Origin: Solidesulfovibrio carbinoliphilus subsp. oakridgensis
GTDB taxonomy: Bacteria > Desulfobacterota > Desulfovibrionia > Desulfovibrionales > Desulfovibrionaceae
DNA: 64,000 bases
Direction: 5' to 3'
Assembly (NCBI RefSeq): GCF_000177215.2
Contig: NZ_CM001368.1
Span: 1,736,001-1,800,000, forward strand
The notes beneath the pieces were generated by a model. That model saw only the letters and a list, made by a program, of their open reading frames with translations. It was not told the DNA's origin and searched no databases. The translations under genes were made by a program, and so were the position numbers. This document shows, in pieces, positions 1 to 10,767 of the stretch; positions within the stretch are counted from its first letter, which is position 1, and each line of letters begins with the position of its first letter.

Positions 1-6
1 CTCTTT

Positions 7-79
7 TTCGTCACCCCGGCAAAATCCGGGTCGGTTGCGGCATCCGCCGCCTCGTTCCGGGCTTCGCCGGGGTGACGAA
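7..79. repeat. Long inverted repeat at window edge
   Basis: Bases 7-20 and 66-79 are perfect 14-base reverse complements separated by 45 bases. The outer 5' flank on the + strand is a T-run (4-8). The element lies about 80 bases past the ftsZ stop and could be a transcription end or a cruciform. It has no T-run on the 3' side in either direction, so it is not a textbook intrinsic terminator. What lies to the left of the window is unknown. Confidence 0.45.
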
Positions 80-116
80 CCCACAGCGGCCGGCCCCTGC
101 GTCCGGCCGGTGGTCC

Positions 117-144
117 GGGAGGGACGGGGGCATCCGTCCCTCCC
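117..144 (-). terminator. Hairpin downstream of ftsZ (possible terminator)
   Basis: Bases 117-127 and 134-144 form a perfect 11-bp stem with a 6-base loop, starting 15 bases after the ftsZ stop codon. It is the natural end of the dcw transcript. There is no T-tract after the stem in the minus direction, so termination may need Rho or the second inverted repeat at 7-79. Confidence 0.45.
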
Positions 145-158
145 CTGGCGTGGCGCGC

Positions 159-1454
159 CTAGTCCGCCTGCATGCGGATGAACGAGGGGATTTCGAACTC
201 CTCCTCGTCGAAGATGAACTCTTCCTCGCCCACGGGCTGGGTCTTGATGGGCGGCTGGGACAGGGCCGCCTCGGGGCCGCCTTTTTTGCCGCCTTTGCGA
301 AGGTAGGCCGGGATGTTGTAGTCGTTGCCCTGGCCGTTTAGGACCCGGACGCTGCGCGGGCTCTGGACGCCGCCACCGCCGCCGCCACCGCCGCCGTGGG
401 GCGGCATGGTCGGCTTTTGGCGCGACAGCTGGGTGATGACTTCCATGGGCTGTTTGGCTTCCTCGCGCTTCTGCTGCGGGGCGGCCTCGCGCTGCATGGC
501 CGACTCGATGCCCGTGGCGATGACCGTGATACGCATCTCGTCGGTGGCGTCGGGATCGAAGACCGTGCCGAAGAACACCTTGGCGTCCTCGTGGACGGCC
601 TCGGTGATGGTGGAGGCGGCCTCGTCGACCTCCTCGATGGTCAGATCCGGGCCGCAGGTGATGTTCATGAGGACGCCCCGGGCCCCGTCGATGGTGACGT
701 CTTCCAGCAGCGGGCTGGTGATGGCCTTGAGGGCGGCCTCCCGGGCCCGGGATTCGCCCCGCGCCGTGCCAAAGCCCATCATGGCCAGCCCCATCTCGCT
801 CATGACCGCCTTGACGTCGGCAAAGTCGAGGTTAATGAGGCCCGGCACCATGATCAGGTCGGAAATGCCCTTGACCGCGAAATACAGGATCTCGTCGGCC
901 TTTTTGAGCATCTCCATGAAGGTGGCCTTCTTGGAAGCCAGGGACAGCAGGCGGTCGTTGGGGATGGTGATGATGGAGTCCACCACGTCCCGCAGGGCCT
1001 GCACGCCCTTCTCGGCCGAGAGAAGCCGCTTTTTGCCCTCGAAGTAGAAGGGCTTGGTCACGACGGCCACCGTCAGGGCCCCGACCTCCTTGGCCACCTG
1101 GGCGATGACCGGGGCCGCGCCCGTGCCCGTGCCGCCGCCCATGCCGGCGGTGACGAAGACCATGTCGCAATCGCCGATGGCCTCGCGGATGGCGTCGATG
1201 CTCTCCAGGGCGGCGTCCCGGCCGACGTCCGGGTTGGCGCCGGCGCCCAGGCCCTTGGTCAGTTTTTCGCCGAGCTGGATGCGGTACTCGGCCTGGGACT
1301 TCTGCAAGGCCTGGATGTCGGTGTTGGCCGTGATGAAGGTCACGCCCGACATGGACGAGCAGATCATGTTTTCCACGGCGTTTCCGCCGCCGCCACCGCA
1401 GCCGACTACCTTGATGCGTGCGTTCGATCCGTGTTCCAGTTCCAAATATTCCAT
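159..1454 (-). CDS. ftsZ: Cell division protein FtsZ (tubulin-like GTPase)
   Basis: FtsZ polymerises at midcell into the Z-ring that recruits the divisome. The 431-residue protein carries the tubulin signature GGGTGTG at residues 106-112, an N-terminal GTP-binding domain to about residue 180 and a GTPase-activating domain to about 315. A variable linker follows, then the conserved C-terminal peptide ([11 protein letters not shown], 421-431) that docks FtsA. The start at 1454 is preceded by a GGGAGG ribosome site; an in-frame upstream start at 1499 would add 15 unrelated residues. The linker contains nine consecutive glycines (354-362), encoded by 369-395. It is the last gene of the dcw operon, 60 bases after ftsA. 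Confidence 0.97.
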   Translation of the reverse strand: MEYLELEHGSNARIKVVGCGGGGGNAVENMICSSMSGVTFITANTDIQALQKSQAEYRIQLGEKLTKGLGAGANPDVGRDAALESIDAIREAIGDCDMVFVTAGMGGGTGTGAAPVIAQVAKEVGALTVAVVTKPFYFEGKKRLLSAEKGVQALRDVVDSIITIPNDRLLSLASKKATFMEMLKKADEILYFAVKGISDLIMVPGLINLDFADVKAVMSEMGLAMMGFGTARGESRAREAALKAITSPLLEDVTIDGARGVLMNITCGPDLTIEEVDEAASTITEAVHEDAKVFFGTVFDPDATDEMRITVIATGIESAMQREAAPQQKREEAKQPMEVITQLSRQKPTMPPHGGGGGGGGGVQSPRSVRVLNGQGNDYNIPAYLRKGGKKGGPEAALSQPPIKTQPVGEEEFIFDEEEFEIPSFIRMQAD

Positions 1455-1514
1455 AAAGAAACCTCCCCCTAACGGAACTCCCTGGTTATCCCCCGACACT
1501 GTACCTCTCGCGGA

Positions 1515-2741
1515 CTACTTCACGTCCACGAACCACTTCCGCATCCTCCCCAGAATGCGGTTGAACACATTTTCGTCGCGGATGCGGAAGCGCTGTTCCA
1601 CGCCCTCCTTTTCCGCGCCGAACATGAGAAGCCCCACCGCCGTCGCGTACATGGGGCTGTTGACCACGTCCTTGAGCCCCCCGACCTTGTCGGGGTAGCC
1701 GATGCGCGTGGGCAGGTTGAAAATCTGCTCGCCAAGCTCCTGGATGCCTTCGATGAGCGCCGTGCCGCCGGTCAGGACCACGCCCGCGCCGATCTGGTTC
1801 TTCATGCCCGAGCGGATGAGCTCCTGGTCGACCAGGGCCAGCATCTCCTCGACGCGCGGCTCGCAGATCTCGGCCAGGACCTGCCGGGACAGGCGGCGGG
1901 GCTCGCGGCCGCCGACGCTCATCACCTCGATGACCTCGTCTTTCGGCACCATCTCGGCCAGGGCGCAGCCGTACTTGATCTTGATCTTCTCGGCCGAGGC
2001 CATGGGCGTGCGCAGGCCGAAGGCGATGTCGTTGGTCAGGTTGGTGCCGCCAAGGGCCAGCACGGCCGTGTGCTTGATGGAATCGTTGGCAAAGATGGCC
2101 AGATCCGTCGTGCCGCCGCCAAGGTCCACCAGGGCCACGCCGATCTCCCGTTCCTCGCCGGTCAGGACCGCCTTGGACGAGGCCAGGGATTCGAGCACGA
2201 TGTCCGAGACGTCGAGCCCGGCCCGGTGGCAGGAGCGGATGATGTTCTGGGCGCTGGTCACGGCGCCGGTGACGATGTGCACCCGGACTTCGAGGCGCAC
2301 GCCGGCCATGCCGAGCGGATCGGCGATGCCGCGCTGGTCGTCGACGATGAATTCCTGGGGCAGGATGTGGATGACCTCCCGGTCGAGCGGAATGGCCACG
2401 GCCTTGGCCGCGTCGATGACCCGCTCGATGTCCCGGGGGCCGACCTCGCCGCCCTTGACGGCGATGACCCCGTGGCTGTTGAAGCCTTTGATGTGGCTGC
2501 CGGCGATGCCGGCATAGACCGAGCGGATTTCGCACCCGGCCATGAGTTCGGCCTCTTCGAGGGCCTTTTTAATCGACTGCACGGTCTGCTCGATATTGAC
2601 CACCACGCCCTTGCGCAGGCCCGTGGACGGGCTCGTGCCGATGCCGACCACATCCACGCCCTCGGGCGAAAGTTCTCCGACGACCACGCAAATCTTGGTG
2701 GTGCCGATATCGAGTCCGACGATAAGTTCCGACCTGGCCAT
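1515..2741 (-). CDS. ftsA: Cell division protein FtsA (actin-like)
   Basis: FtsA is an actin-fold ATPase that tethers FtsZ to the membrane and links it to later divisome proteins. The N-terminus shows the phosphate-1 motif (VGLDIGTTK), and a phosphate-2-type motif (VDLGGGTTD) lies near residue 203. The last residues (RMRKWFVDVK) form the expected amphipathic membrane-targeting helix. I chose the start at 2741 (409 aa) because it has a GGGAG ribosome site about 9 bases upstream and gives the family N-terminus. An upstream ATG at 2765 would add eight residues. It lies between ftsQ and ftsZ in the same operon. Confidence 0.96.
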   Translation of the reverse strand: MARSELIVGLDIGTTKICVVVGELSPEGVDVVGIGTSPSTGLRKGVVVNIEQTVQSIKKALEEAELMAGCEIRSVYAGIAGSHIKGFNSHGVIAVKGGEVGPRDIERVIDAAKAVAIPLDREVIHILPQEFIVDDQRGIADPLGMAGVRLEVRVHIVTGAVTSAQNIIRSCHRAGLDVSDIVLESLASSKAVLTGEEREIGVALVDLGGGTTDLAIFANDSIKHTAVLALGGTNLTNDIAFGLRTPMASAEKIKIKYGCALAEMVPKDEVIEVMSVGGREPRRLSRQVLAEICEPRVEEMLALVDQELIRSGMKNQIGAGVVLTGGTALIEGIQELGEQIFNLPTRIGYPDKVGGLKDVVNSPMYATAVGLLMFGAEKEGVEQRFRIRDENVFNRILGRMRKWFVDVK

Positions 2742-2788
2742 AAACCGCTCCCTGAACGTTTCCACTCGTGACGTCGGCGTTTGCCCTG

Positions 2789-2811
2789 GCGCGTTTCTAC
2801 GTCAAACGCGC
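2789..2811. other. Small hairpin in ftsQ-ftsA gap
   Basis: The 150-base ftsQ-ftsA gap is the largest in this part of the dcw cluster. It contains a perfect 8-bp inverted repeat (GCGCGTTT at 2789-2796, AAACGCGC at 2804-2811) with a 7-base loop. No T-run follows. It could modulate ftsA-ftsZ expression relative to the upstream mur genes, but nothing beyond the symmetry supports this. Confidence 0.3.
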
Positions 2812-2891
2812 GCCGATTTCATGTCCAAAATCGCGGTGCCGCATTTTGGAAATCCGACGTCGGCATTGCCCGCTCTCCGATCCCCTAGCCT

Positions 2892-3839
2892 TCAGCCCGG
2901 CGGCGCCTCCCCCGAAGTGCCGCGTTTCTCCACCCAGACCTTGTCGCCCTCGGCCGTGATGAGACCGACCTTATCGAGTTCACCACGTCGGCGCAGGTCC
3001 GTCCAGACCATATTCATGCGCGATAGATTTCTATGCCACTCTCGGGACCCGAGACACAACAAAATACCCGGGTCCATGAGCCGAATTTCCAGCCCCCGGC
3101 CCCAACTGAGGCGCAGCCAGGCGATCTGCCCGAAATCGAACGGCACCTGGTGTTCGGCAACAGCCCGCCGCAGATCGGCCAAGAGCGCCAGATGCTTCTC
3201 CATGCCGGCTTCGACCTCGATCTGGGGCAGGGACACGAACTGTCCGGGTTCGACCTTGTCGATGATGCGTCCAACCTCGTCGGCGTAATAGAGCGTTCCC
3301 TGATACTGCACAAGATAGGAAGGGGACTTTTCCTTGACTTCCACTACGATGGAGCCGGGAAGGACCCTTTTTACCACCACGGAGTCCACCCAGGGCTCCC
3401 GGGCGAGGTCGGCCCGCATCCTGTCCATGGACAGGGACAGGACGTTTGTTCCCGGCGCCAGGCCCGCGATCTCGCGGATGTGCTCCTCGGACAGGCGGGA
3501 ACAGCCGGTGATGGTCGCTGTCTGCAGGGCGAAATAATTGACCGTGGTCAGCCACCGGTAGCCGGCCAAAAGGGCCACGCTGACGGCCAGGACCAGGACG
3601 CCGAGAAAGGCCATGGACACGGCCCGGGTGAAAAGCCGCCCCATCCCGCCAAGGCTCACGGACGGCAGCGACAGCGACGACCCGCCACGGGCGTTGCGGT
3701 TGCGGTTGCTTTTGGACTTGACCACCCGGCTTTTCACCGAGATGCGTGGCCCGCTTCCGCCCCCGCCATAGCCATTGCGTTTCCGTTTGACCGACACGCC
3801 CCCCCCGAGACCGGACAGCGTCCCCACCCTGACGTTCAT
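2892..3839 (-). CDS. ftsQ: Cell division protein FtsQ/DivIB
   Basis: FtsQ is a bitopic divisome protein bridging early and late division proteins. The 315-residue product has a long basic cytoplasmic tail rich in Arg, Lys, Ser and Gly (1-70), one membrane segment near residues 74-95, and a periplasmic POTRA domain (about 100-172). A beta domain follows. The basic tail is longer than in E. coli. The ATG overlaps the murB stop by three bases (ATGA), giving translational coupling. Confidence 0.93.
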   Translation of the reverse strand: MNVRVGTLSGLGGGVSVKRKRNGYGGGGSGPRISVKSRVVKSKSNRNRNARGGSSLSLPSVSLGGMGRLFTRAVSMAFLGVLVLAVSVALLAGYRWLTTVNYFALQTATITGCSRLSEEHIREIAGLAPGTNVLSLSMDRMRADLAREPWVDSVVVKRVLPGSIVVEVKEKSPSYLVQYQGTLYYADEVGRIIDKVEPGQFVSLPQIEVEAGMEKHLALLADLRRAVAEHQVPFDFGQIAWLRLSWGRGLEIRLMDPGILLCLGSREWHRNLSRMNMVWTDLRRRGELDKVGLITAEGDKVWVEKRGTSGEAPPG

Positions 3840-4723
3840 GGCGCCACCCTCACTTCCAGTTCCAGTTCGTGACCGCTTTGCGTACGCACCGCTTCTCGCG
3901 CCGCCTCGATCAGGTCAAAAGCCTCCCTGCCCGTGCCGTCGCCGCAATTGACCAGAAAATTGGCGTGCTTTTCCGAAAACGCCATGTTCCCCAGCCGTTT
4001 CCCCCGAAATCCGGCCGCTTCGAGCAGCCGCCAGGCCGCCTGGCCCGGCGGATTCTTGAACACGCACCCGGCCGTGGCCGCCGTCAGCGGCTGGCTGGCC
4101 TTTTTCTGTCCCAGATGGGCGATCATCCGCTGGCGCAGCTCGATGGGCTCGCAGACCTCGCAGTCGAACTCCGCCGCCAGGACCAGGAACATCCCGGCCG
4201 CCCGCCTGGGGGCGAAAAACCGGTACCCGGTCGAAAATTCCTCGCGCCCTCTCCAGGCAACGCCCTCTTCCGGGGTCCACAGGAGCACCCGGGCCAGCGT
4301 CCCGGCCATGTCGTCGCCATACGACCCGGCATTGCCGGCCACGGCCCCGCCGACGGTACCCGGCACGCCGACCAGCCCGACCAGGGCGCAAAGGCCCTGG
4401 GTGGCCATCCAGGCCACCAGCCGCTGGAGCTTGACCCCGGCCAGGACCCGGACCCGGATCTTGCCCGCGTACCGCTCGTGCAGGATCTCGGGCTCGCCGG
4501 TCAGGCGCGGCGAGACGACCACCAGCGGCAGCTCCCCGTCCCGCGCCAGGAGGTTGCTGCCGCCCCCAAGGACCAGCGGCCGCCCGCCGAGGCCGGACAG
4601 GACTGCCCCGAGCCCGTCGGCGTCCTCGGGACGGCGCAGCACGACCTCGGCCAGGGCGCGGCCGCCCAGGCGCAAGGTGGTGCGGGCCGCGAGCACCGGC
4701 CCCGGCAGGACCTCAGGAGGCAT
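3836..4723 (-). CDS. murB: UDP-N-acetylenolpyruvoylglucosamine reductase MurB
   Basis: MurB reduces UDP-GlcNAc-enolpyruvate to UDP-MurNAc with NADPH and FAD, the second committed step of peptidoglycan synthesis. The 295-residue protein has the N-terminal FAD-binding stretch (LGGGSNLLA), the [16 protein letters not shown] segment near residues 115-131, and the SEKHANF motif near residues 249-255. It is compact, like the short type IIb MurB enzymes. The ATG at 4723 has a GGAGG ribosome site and overlaps the end of murC by 11 bases. Its stop overlaps the ftsQ start. Confidence 0.95.
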   Translation of the reverse strand: MPPEVLPGPVLAARTTLRLGGRALAEVVLRRPEDADGLGAVLSGLGGRPLVLGGGSNLLARDGELPLVVVSPRLTGEPEILHERYAGKIRVRVLAGVKLQRLVAWMATQGLCALVGLVGVPGTVGGAVAGNAGSYGDDMAGTLARVLLWTPEEGVAWRGREEFSTGYRFFAPRRAAGMFLVLAAEFDCEVCEPIELRQRMIAHLGQKKASQPLTAATAGCVFKNPPGQAAWRLLEAAGFRGKRLGNMAFSEKHANFLVNCGDGTGREAFDLIEAAREAVRTQSGHELELEVRVAP

Positions 4724-6125
4724 CCCCCGCCTCCAGGTAGCGCGCGCCCACCTGCCAGACGCTGCCGGCCCCCAGGGTCAACAGCAGGTCGCCCGGGCGC
4801 AGGACCCCGGGCAGGGCGGCCTCCACGGCCGCGAAATCCGGATAGTAGGCAACATCGGTCTTGCTCACCTGCCGGATGCCCCGGGCCAGGCTCTCGCCGC
4901 TCACCCCCGGAATGGGCGCTTCCGAGGCCGGATAGATCTCGGTCAGAAGGAGCGTGTCGGCCGCCTCGAAGCAGGTGCAGAAATCGCCGAAAAGGGCCTT
5001 GGTCCGCGAAAACCGGTGGGGCTGGAACGCGACCACCAGCCGCCGGTCCGGATAGACGGCCCGGGCCGTGGCCAGGGTGGCCCGGATCTCGGCCGGGTGG
5101 TGGCCGTAGTCGTCGACCACCACCACGCCGGCCCGCTCGCCCTTGATCTCGAACCGCCGGCCCACGCCGCCGAACTTGGCCAGGGCCTCGGCAATGACCG
5201 CCGGCGCGATGCCGGTCTCGAGCGACACGCCGATGGCGCCAAGGGCGTTTTGGACATTGTGGCGCCCGGGGTGATTGAGGCGCATCTCGCCCAGGTCCTC
5301 GCCGTCGAGGCTGACCAGGAACCGGCTCTTGGCCCCGGTTTCGAGGATGCGGCCGCGAAGCCGGGCCTTTTCGCCGAAGCCGTAGGTGACAAACGGCCGG
5401 TTGATCCGTGGCAACAGCCGGGCCACGCCGGGATCGTCCAGGCAGACCACGTTGACCCCGTAAAAGGGGATGCCGTTTAGAAATTCCACAAAGGCGTCGT
5501 CAATGGCCTCGATGCCGGCGTAGTGGTCCAGATGGTCGGCGTCGACGTTGGTGACCACCGAGGCGATGGGCGCCAGGCACAGAAACGAGCCGTCGGATTC
5601 GTCGGCCTCGGCAATGAGGTATTCGCCCTGGCCCAGGCGGGCCCCGGCCCCGTAGGCGTTCAGCCTGCCGCCGATGATGACCGTGGGGTCGAGGCCGGCC
5701 TCGGTGAAGATGGTGGCCAAAAGGGAGGTGGTGGTGGTCTTGCCGTGGGTGCCGGCCACGGCGATGCCGGTGCGAAGCCGCATCAGTTCGGCCAGCATCT
5801 CGGCCCTGGGGATGACCGGGATGCCGCGCTCGCGGGCGACGACCACCTCGGGATTGTCGTTGGTGACAGCCGTGGATTTGACCACCACGTCGGCGTGGCC
5901 GAGGTTCTCCCGGCCGTGGCCGATGGAAATGGCGGCGCCGAGGCTGCCCAGACGCTTGACCGTCTGGCTCATGGCCAGATCCGAGCCCGAGATCTCGTAG
6001 CCGAGATTCAAGAGCACTTCGGCGATGCCGCTCATGCCCGAGCCGCCGATGCCGATCATGTGGATGGTGCGGACCTTGGTGCGCATAACGCCCGTGGCGC
6101 AGGAGGTGTTTACGATAGAAGTCAT
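4713..6125 (-). CDS. murC: UDP-N-acetylmuramate--L-alanine ligase MurC
   Basis: MurC is the cytoplasmic ATP-dependent ligase that adds L-Ala to UDP-MurNAc. The sequence shows the Rossmann start ([16 protein letters not shown]), the ATP-binding loop GTHGKTTT, and the C-terminal Mur ligase domain with DDYGHHP and [10 protein letters not shown] place the start at 6125 (470 aa), where the ATG overlaps the murG stop (ATGA) behind a GGAAGA site. An internal ATG at 6086 would match the usual family N-terminus more closely but lacks a ribosome site. The apparent extension of this frame back to 7013 runs out of frame through murG and is not coding. Confidence 0.95.
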   Translation of the reverse strand: MTSIVNTSCATGVMRTKVRTIHMIGIGGSGMSGIAEVLLNLGYEISGSDLAMSQTVKRLGSLGAAISIGHGRENLGHADVVVKSTAVTNDNPEVVVARERGIPVIPRAEMLAELMRLRTGIAVAGTHGKTTTTSLLATIFTEAGLDPTVIIGGRLNAYGAGARLGQGEYLIAEADESDGSFLCLAPIASVVTNVDADHLDHYAGIEAIDDAFVEFLNGIPFYGVNVVCLDDPGVARLLPRINRPFVTYGFGEKARLRGRILETGAKSRFLVSLDGEDLGEMRLNHPGRHNVQNALGAIGVSLETGIAPAVIAEALAKFGGVGRRFEIKGERAGVVVVDDYGHHPAEIRATLATARAVYPDRRLVVAFQPHRFSRTKALFGDFCTCFEAADTLLLTEIYPASEAPIPGVSGESLARGIRQVSKTDVAYYPDFAAVEAALPGVLRPGDLLLTLGAGSVWQVGARYLEAGDAS

Positions 6126-7234
6126 TTTGCGTCTTCCTTTTGCGCGGCAAGATCGAGCAGGGCTTTGGCGATGCGGTCCGCGGCGTCGGGCAGGGCCGCG
6201 GCCCGGGAGGCCCCGCCCATGCGGGCGAGCCGGGCCGGATCGTCGAGGAGGGCCGTCACGGCGGTCCCCAGGTCGTAGCCGGCGGACAGGTCCTTTTGGG
6301 CCACCACCTCGGCCGCGCCGGCCCGGGCCAGAAAAGCGGCGTTGACGCTCTGGTGGTCGTGGGTGGCGAAGGGAAAGGGGATCAAAAGCGACGGCTTGCC
6401 CGCGGCCGTGACCTCGGCCAGGGTGGTGGCCCCGGCCCGGGCCACCACCAGATCGGACCTGGCATAGGCTTCGGCCATGTTTTCGATGAAATTCTCGATG
6501 ACCACCGTGGCCTGCCGGCCGGCGGTGGGCAGGCCCTCCATGACCGCGGCCGCCCGGGCCTTGACCCGCTCGAAGTCGGCCCGGCCGGCCTGGAGGCGGA
6601 CCGAAACGCCGGCCGCGAGGAGGCGCGGCAGGATGTCGAGCACGGCGTCGTTGACGGCCCGCGCCCCCTGGCTGCCGCCAAGGACGAGGAGGCGGCGGCC
6701 GCCGGGTTCGCGGGGCGCGGCCGAGGCCAGGGCGATGCCGCCCCGGATGGGATTGCCGACCCGCACGGTCCGGGCCTTGGGAAAGGCCCCGGCCTCGTCG
6801 GGGTAGGTGACGAACACGCGGTCCACGAACCGGCCGAGGACCTTGTTGGTCATGCCGGGGACGCTGTTCTGCTCGTGGATGACCGTGCGGATGCCCATGA
6901 GCCGGGCCGCGGCCACGGGAATGAACCCGGCGTAGCCGCCAAATCCGGCGACCACGGCCGGACGGAATTCGTTTAGAAGCCGCACGGCCAGGCCAAAGGC
7001 CCGGCCCATCCACCAGGGCGCGGCCAGGGCCCGCAGGCCACGGCCGAAAACGCCCTTGGCCGGCAGGCCCACGAAGGGCAGCCCGGCCTTGGTGGCCAAC
7101 TCGCCCTCGGGGCCGCCAGCGCCGACGAAAAGGAGATGCAGGTCGGGGCGCAGGGCGCGCAGGGCCTCGGCCACGGCCAGGGCCGGAAAGATGTGGCCGC
7201 CGGTGCCGCCGGTGGTGAGCACGATGCGTGTCAT
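6122..7234 (-). CDS. murG: Lipid II synthase MurG (GlcNAc transferase)
   Basis: MurG transfers GlcNAc from UDP-GlcNAc to lipid I on the inner face of the membrane, making lipid II. The 370-residue GT28 protein has the N-terminal glycine-rich loop ([16 protein letters not shown]), a second G-loop ([10 protein letters not shown]) and the HEQNSVPG segment. The C-terminal GGSQGA and ARAGATT motifs bind the nucleotide sugar. Start and stop both overlap neighbours by four bases (ftsW stop, murC start). Confidence 0.96.
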   Translation of the reverse strand: MTRIVLTTGGTGGHIFPALAVAEALRALRPDLHLLFVGAGGPEGELATKAGLPFVGLPAKGVFGRGLRALAAPWWMGRAFGLAVRLLNEFRPAVVAGFGGYAGFIPVAAARLMGIRTVIHEQNSVPGMTNKVLGRFVDRVFVTYPDEAGAFPKARTVRVGNPIRGGIALASAAPREPGGRRLLVLGGSQGARAVNDAVLDILPRLLAAGVSVRLQAGRADFERVKARAAAVMEGLPTAGRQATVVIENFIENMAEAYARSDLVVARAGATTLAEVTAAGKPSLLIPFPFATHDHQSVNAAFLARAGAAEVVAQKDLSAGYDLGTAVTALLDDPARLARMGGASRAAALPDAADRIAKALLDLAAQKEDAK

Positions 7235-8358
7235 GTCCTGGCGCTCCTCGAGAGGTTGAGGAGAATGCCCACGCACAGGAAGCACGACAGGAGGTTCGAG
7301 CCGCCGTAGCTCAGAAACGGCATGGCCACGCCCTTGGGCGGCACGCAGCCGAGGACCACGGCCAGGTTGAGGAGGAACCCCAGGCCAAGGACGAGGGCCA
7401 TGCCGTAGGCCGTGAACCGGTCGCGCAGGTCGTCCTGGGCCAGGGCCACCCGAAACGCCCGCCACAGGAGAATGCCGATGCAGATAAAGACGATGGAGAT
7501 GCCGATGAAGCCGAGTTCCTCGCCAAGGACGGCCATGATGAAGTCGTTGTGGGCTTCGGGCAGGTAGAAGAGCTTCTGCTTGCCGGCCCCGAATCCGGCC
7601 CCGGTGATGCCGCCCGAGCCAAAGGCGTAAAAGGACTGGACGAGCTGGTAGCCGACGTTCTGCGGGTCCTTGAACGGATCGAGGAAGGCGAACCACCGTT
7701 TGAACCGGTAGGGCGAGGAGGCGATGAGAAGTCCCATGGCCCCGACGCCGAACATCATGGACACGGCCAGGTAGGTCATGCGCGTGCCGCCGACCAGGCT
7801 CATGAGGAAAAAGAGCATGCCGAGAAAGACCGCGCCGCCGAAATCGGGCTGCAAAAGGAGAATCAGGCCCAGAAACCCGGTGACCACGACCGGCGGGATG
7901 AATCCCACGGAAAACGATCGCACCAGCTTCTGCTTCTGGCTGAAAAAGTAGGCCAGGTACATGACCAGGACCACCTTGGCCAGCTCCATGGGCTGGAGCG
8001 TGGCCGGCCCGAAGTGCATCCAGCGGCGTGCGCCGCCGGCCTTGACGGAAAAAGGCGGCACCAGCGTCAGGACGAGCAGGCCCACGATGGCAAAAAGCCA
8101 CAGGTAGACCGGGCCGTGCAGGACCTTTCGCGGCATCCAGGCGCAAAGGGCCATGAGCGTGAGGCTGACCAGGGCGAAAAGGGCCTGCCGCTGGAAAAAG
8201 TAGTAACGGTTGCCGTTTAGGCGCTCGGCCATGACCCCGCTCGACGAGAAGACCATGACCAGCCCCAGCCCGGCCAACAGCAGGGCCGCGCCCAGAAGCC
8301 ACAGGTCGAAGGGGCCCTGCTTCTTGGTTTCGGCGGTCGCCACCTTCACCCGGCTCAT
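7231..8358 (-). CDS. ftsW: Peptidoglycan glycosyltransferase FtsW (SEDS family)
   Basis: FtsW is the SEDS-family septal glycan polymerase that partners the class B penicillin-binding protein (FtsI). The 375-residue protein has about ten hydrophobic segments. It also has the SEDS signatures [14 protein letters not shown] (with the catalytic Asp) and the C-terminal [11 protein letters not shown]. An LPEAHNDFI segment lies in a late extracytoplasmic loop. Start and stop overlap murD and murG by four bases. Confidence 0.95.
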   Translation of the reverse strand: MSRVKVATAETKKQGPFDLWLLGAALLLAGLGLVMVFSSSGVMAERLNGNRYYFFQRQALFALVSLTLMALCAWMPRKVLHGPVYLWLFAIVGLLVLTLVPPFSVKAGGARRWMHFGPATLQPMELAKVVLVMYLAYFFSQKQKLVRSFSVGFIPPVVVTGFLGLILLLQPDFGGAVFLGMLFFLMSLVGGTRMTYLAVSMMFGVGAMGLLIASSPYRFKRWFAFLDPFKDPQNVGYQLVQSFYAFGSGGITGAGFGAGKQKLFYLPEAHNDFIMAVLGEELGFIGISIVFICIGILLWRAFRVALAQDDLRDRFTAYGMALVLGLGFLLNLAVVLGCVPPKGVAMPFLSYGGSNLLSCFLCVGILLNLSRSART

Positions 8359-9683
8359 GGCCTGCCCTCCGCCTGTCCGGCCGGTCCCATGGGCAGGCCG
8401 GCGAAGATCTCCTGGAAGTCCCGACCCCTGGCCTTGTAGCTGTCATACAGGTCGAAGCTGGCCGTGGCCGGGGACAGGAGGATCACGTCGCCGGGGACGG
8501 CCTCGGCGAAAAGCCGCGTGACCGCCGCCTTCTGGGTCGGCTCGTAAAAAAGCGGCACCTGCCCGGCCCAGGCGGCCTCGAAAATCTCGCGGCTGGCCCC
8601 AAAGAGCCCGACCGAGGCGACTTTTCCCTTCAGAAGCGGCAGCAGGGCCGCCAGGTCGCCGCCCTTCCAGACGCCGCCGCACAGGAGCCGGACCGGCCGG
8701 TCGAAGCTTTTGAGGGCCGCCTCCATGGCCGCGACCGTGGTGGCCTTGGAGTCGTCGACGAAAAGGACGCCCCGCTTCTCGCCGATGATCTGGAGCCGGT
8801 GCGGGGCCGGGGCAAAGCTCTCGAAGGCGGCCTTGGCCGTCTCTTCGGTGACGCCGAAGGGCTGGCAGGCGAGGTAGGCGGCCTCCATGTTCTGGCGGTT
8901 GTGCAGGCCCGCCAGACGCGGGCAGTGAAACCGGCCCGACGGTGCGAACCAGACGACCTCGCCCTTGCTCAGGGTCCGGCCGGCCAGAGTCTCCCGCAGT
9001 TCCTCGGGCACGAGGGCCAGATCGCCGGGGCGCTGGGCCTTGAAAAGATTGAGCTTGGCGTCGAGATATTCGTCGAGGTCCGCGTGCCAGTCGAGGTGGT
9101 TGGGCGAAAAATTGAGCAGCACGCCGACGCGCGGCCGAAACGTCCTGACCAGCTGGAGCTGGAAGCTCGACACCTCGAGGACCACCACGTCGGCCGGGTC
9201 GCCGGCCAGGACGTATTCGGACAAGGGCGTGCCGATGTTGCCGCCGGTGAAGACCTTGCGGCCGGCGGCCTCGAGCAGGTGGCTTATGAGCATGACCGTG
9301 GTGGTCTTGCCGTTGGAGCCCGTGACCGCGACGATGGGCTCAGCCGTGAACCACGAGGCCAGTTCCAGCTCGGACACGACCTGGGCCCCGGGGCAGGCGG
9401 CCAGGCAGTCGGTGAGCGAGGCGGCCCGGATGCCGGGCGAGAGGACCACCAGGTCCGCGCCGGCGAAATCGGCCGGCCCGTGGTCGCCCACGCGCAGGTC
9501 GTAGCCGGCTTCCACGGCCTCGGCCCGGAAGGCGTCGGTGACGGAGGCGGCGTTTTTCTCGAGGAACCGGACCGAGGCGCCAAGGCGCGACAGGAGGCGG
9601 GCCGCCGCCCGTCCCGAAGCGCCGGCGCCGACGACAACGGATTGGTGCCCGCTCAATTGTCCCGCATGAAGCATGTCGCGCAT
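8355..9683 (-). CDS. murD: UDP-N-acetylmuramoylalanine--D-glutamate ligase MurD
   Basis: MurD adds D-Glu to UDP-MurNAc-L-Ala. The 442-residue sequence shows an N-terminal Rossmann-like domain ([16 protein letters not shown]), the ATP loop VTGSNGKTTT, the LNFSPNHLDWH segment, and the C-terminal FVDDSKATTVAA and LSPATASFD motifs. The start at 9683 lies 7 bases after the mraY stop. A second in-frame ATG three codons later (9674) is also possible. Confidence 0.95.
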   Translation of the reverse strand: MRDMLHAGQLSGHQSVVVGAGASGRAAARLLSRLGASVRFLEKNAASVTDAFRAEAVEAGYDLRVGDHGPADFAGADLVVLSPGIRAASLTDCLAACPGAQVVSELELASWFTAEPIVAVTGSNGKTTTVMLISHLLEAAGRKVFTGGNIGTPLSEYVLAGDPADVVVLEVSSFQLQLVRTFRPRVGVLLNFSPNHLDWHADLDEYLDAKLNLFKAQRPGDLALVPEELRETLAGRTLSKGEVVWFAPSGRFHCPRLAGLHNRQNMEAAYLACQPFGVTEETAKAAFESFAPAPHRLQIIGEKRGVLFVDDSKATTVAAMEAALKSFDRPVRLLCGGVWKGGDLAALLPLLKGKVASVGLFGASREIFEAAWAGQVPLFYEPTQKAAVTRLFAEAVPGDVILLSPATASFDLYDSYKARGRDFQEIFAGLPMGPAGQAEGRP

Positions 9684-9690
9684 GGTCCGC

Positions 9691-10767
9691 CTACCGCAGT
9701 TTGAGAGTCGAAAGCCCGACCAGGGCCAGTAAAATGGATAAAATCCAGAACCGGATGATGATCTTCGATTCCGGCACGCCCATGAGTTCGAAGTGGTGGT
9801 GCAACGGGGCCATGCGGAAAATCCGCTTGCCCCCGGTCATCTTGAAGTAGCCGACCTGGAGGATGACCGAGACGGTCTCGGCCACGTACAGGCCGCCGAC
9901 GATAATGAGCAGCAGCTCCTGCTTGCAAAGGACGGCGAGAAATCCCAAGGCCCCGCCGAGCGACAGCGAGCCCACGTCGCCCATGAAGATCTGGGCCGGA
10001 TAGGCGTTGAACCACAAAAACCCGAGTCCCGCGCCGACCATGGCCCCGCAAAAGACCGTCACCTCCCCCACGCCCGAAACCGGCACGACTTGCAGGTAGC
10101 GGGCCATCTGGGCGTGCCCGGCCACGTAGACGAAAAGGGAGAACATGGCCGCGTTGACGATCATCGGGCCGATGGCCAGGCCGTCGAGGCCGTCGGTCAG
10201 GTTGACGGCGTTCGAGGCCGCGATCATGACCAGCATGGCGAAGGGGAAATAGAACCAGCCGAGATCCGGGGTGATGTGCTTGAAAAACGGCAGGGCCAGC
10301 CGGGTCGAATACTCGGGGTCGGACAGGAGCACGGCCGCGGCCACGCCGGAAACCAGCAGCTGTCCCAGGAGCTTGCTGCGGGCCGAGAGGCCCTTGTTCC
10401 GCTTTTTGACGACCTTGGCGTAGTCGTCCACAAAGCCCAGGGCCCCGAAGCCCAGGTACACGAAAATGGTCATCCAGACGTATTCGTTGGCCAGGTCGCC
10501 CCATAAAAGGACGCTGGTCACGATGCAAAAGGCGATGAGAATTCCGCCCATGGTCGGGGTGCCGGCCTTGCGGCGGTGGGCCTCCACGTCCTCGTGGATG
10601 TACTGGCCGAACTTGAGTCGCGTGAGAGCCCGGATCATGCGCGGGCCAAAGACGATGGACAGGACCAGGGCCGTCAACAGCGCCGCGATGGACCGGAACG
10701 TGATGTAGCGGAAGACGTTTAAGGCGCTTAGGTGCGCCGCCAGCGGCACCAGCAGGTAATAGATCAT
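9691..10767 (-). CDS. mraY: Phospho-MurNAc-pentapeptide translocase MraY
   Basis: MraY links phospho-MurNAc-pentapeptide to undecaprenyl phosphate, making lipid I in the inner membrane. The 358-residue protein has about ten membrane segments. It carries the catalytic loops expected for the family: [25 protein letters not shown] with the Asp residues, FMGDVGSL, and the HHHFE histidine cluster near the C-terminus. Its ATG overlaps the murF stop by four bases. Confidence 0.97.
   Translation of the reverse strand: MIYYLLVPLAAHLSALNVFRYITFRSIAALLTALVLSIVFGPRMIRALTRLKFGQYIHEDVEAHRRKAGTPTMGGILIAFCIVTSVLLWGDLANEYVWMTIFVYLGFGALGFVDDYAKVVKKRNKGLSARSKLLGQLLVSGVAAAVLLSDPEYSTRLALPFFKHITPDLGWFYFPFAMLVMIAASNAVNLTDGLDGLAIGPMIVNAAMFSLFVYVAGHAQMARYLQVVPVSGVGEVTVFCGAMVGAGLGFLWFNAYPAQIFMGDVGSLSLGGALGFLAVLCKQELLLIIVGGLYVAETVSVILQVGYFKMTGGKRIFRMAPLHHHFELMGVPESKIIIRFWILSILLALVGLSTLKLR

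Noticed and set aside
6126-7013. N-terminal extension of the murC frame
   Set aside because: This part overlaps murG out of frame. murG has all family motifs, and the extension has none.
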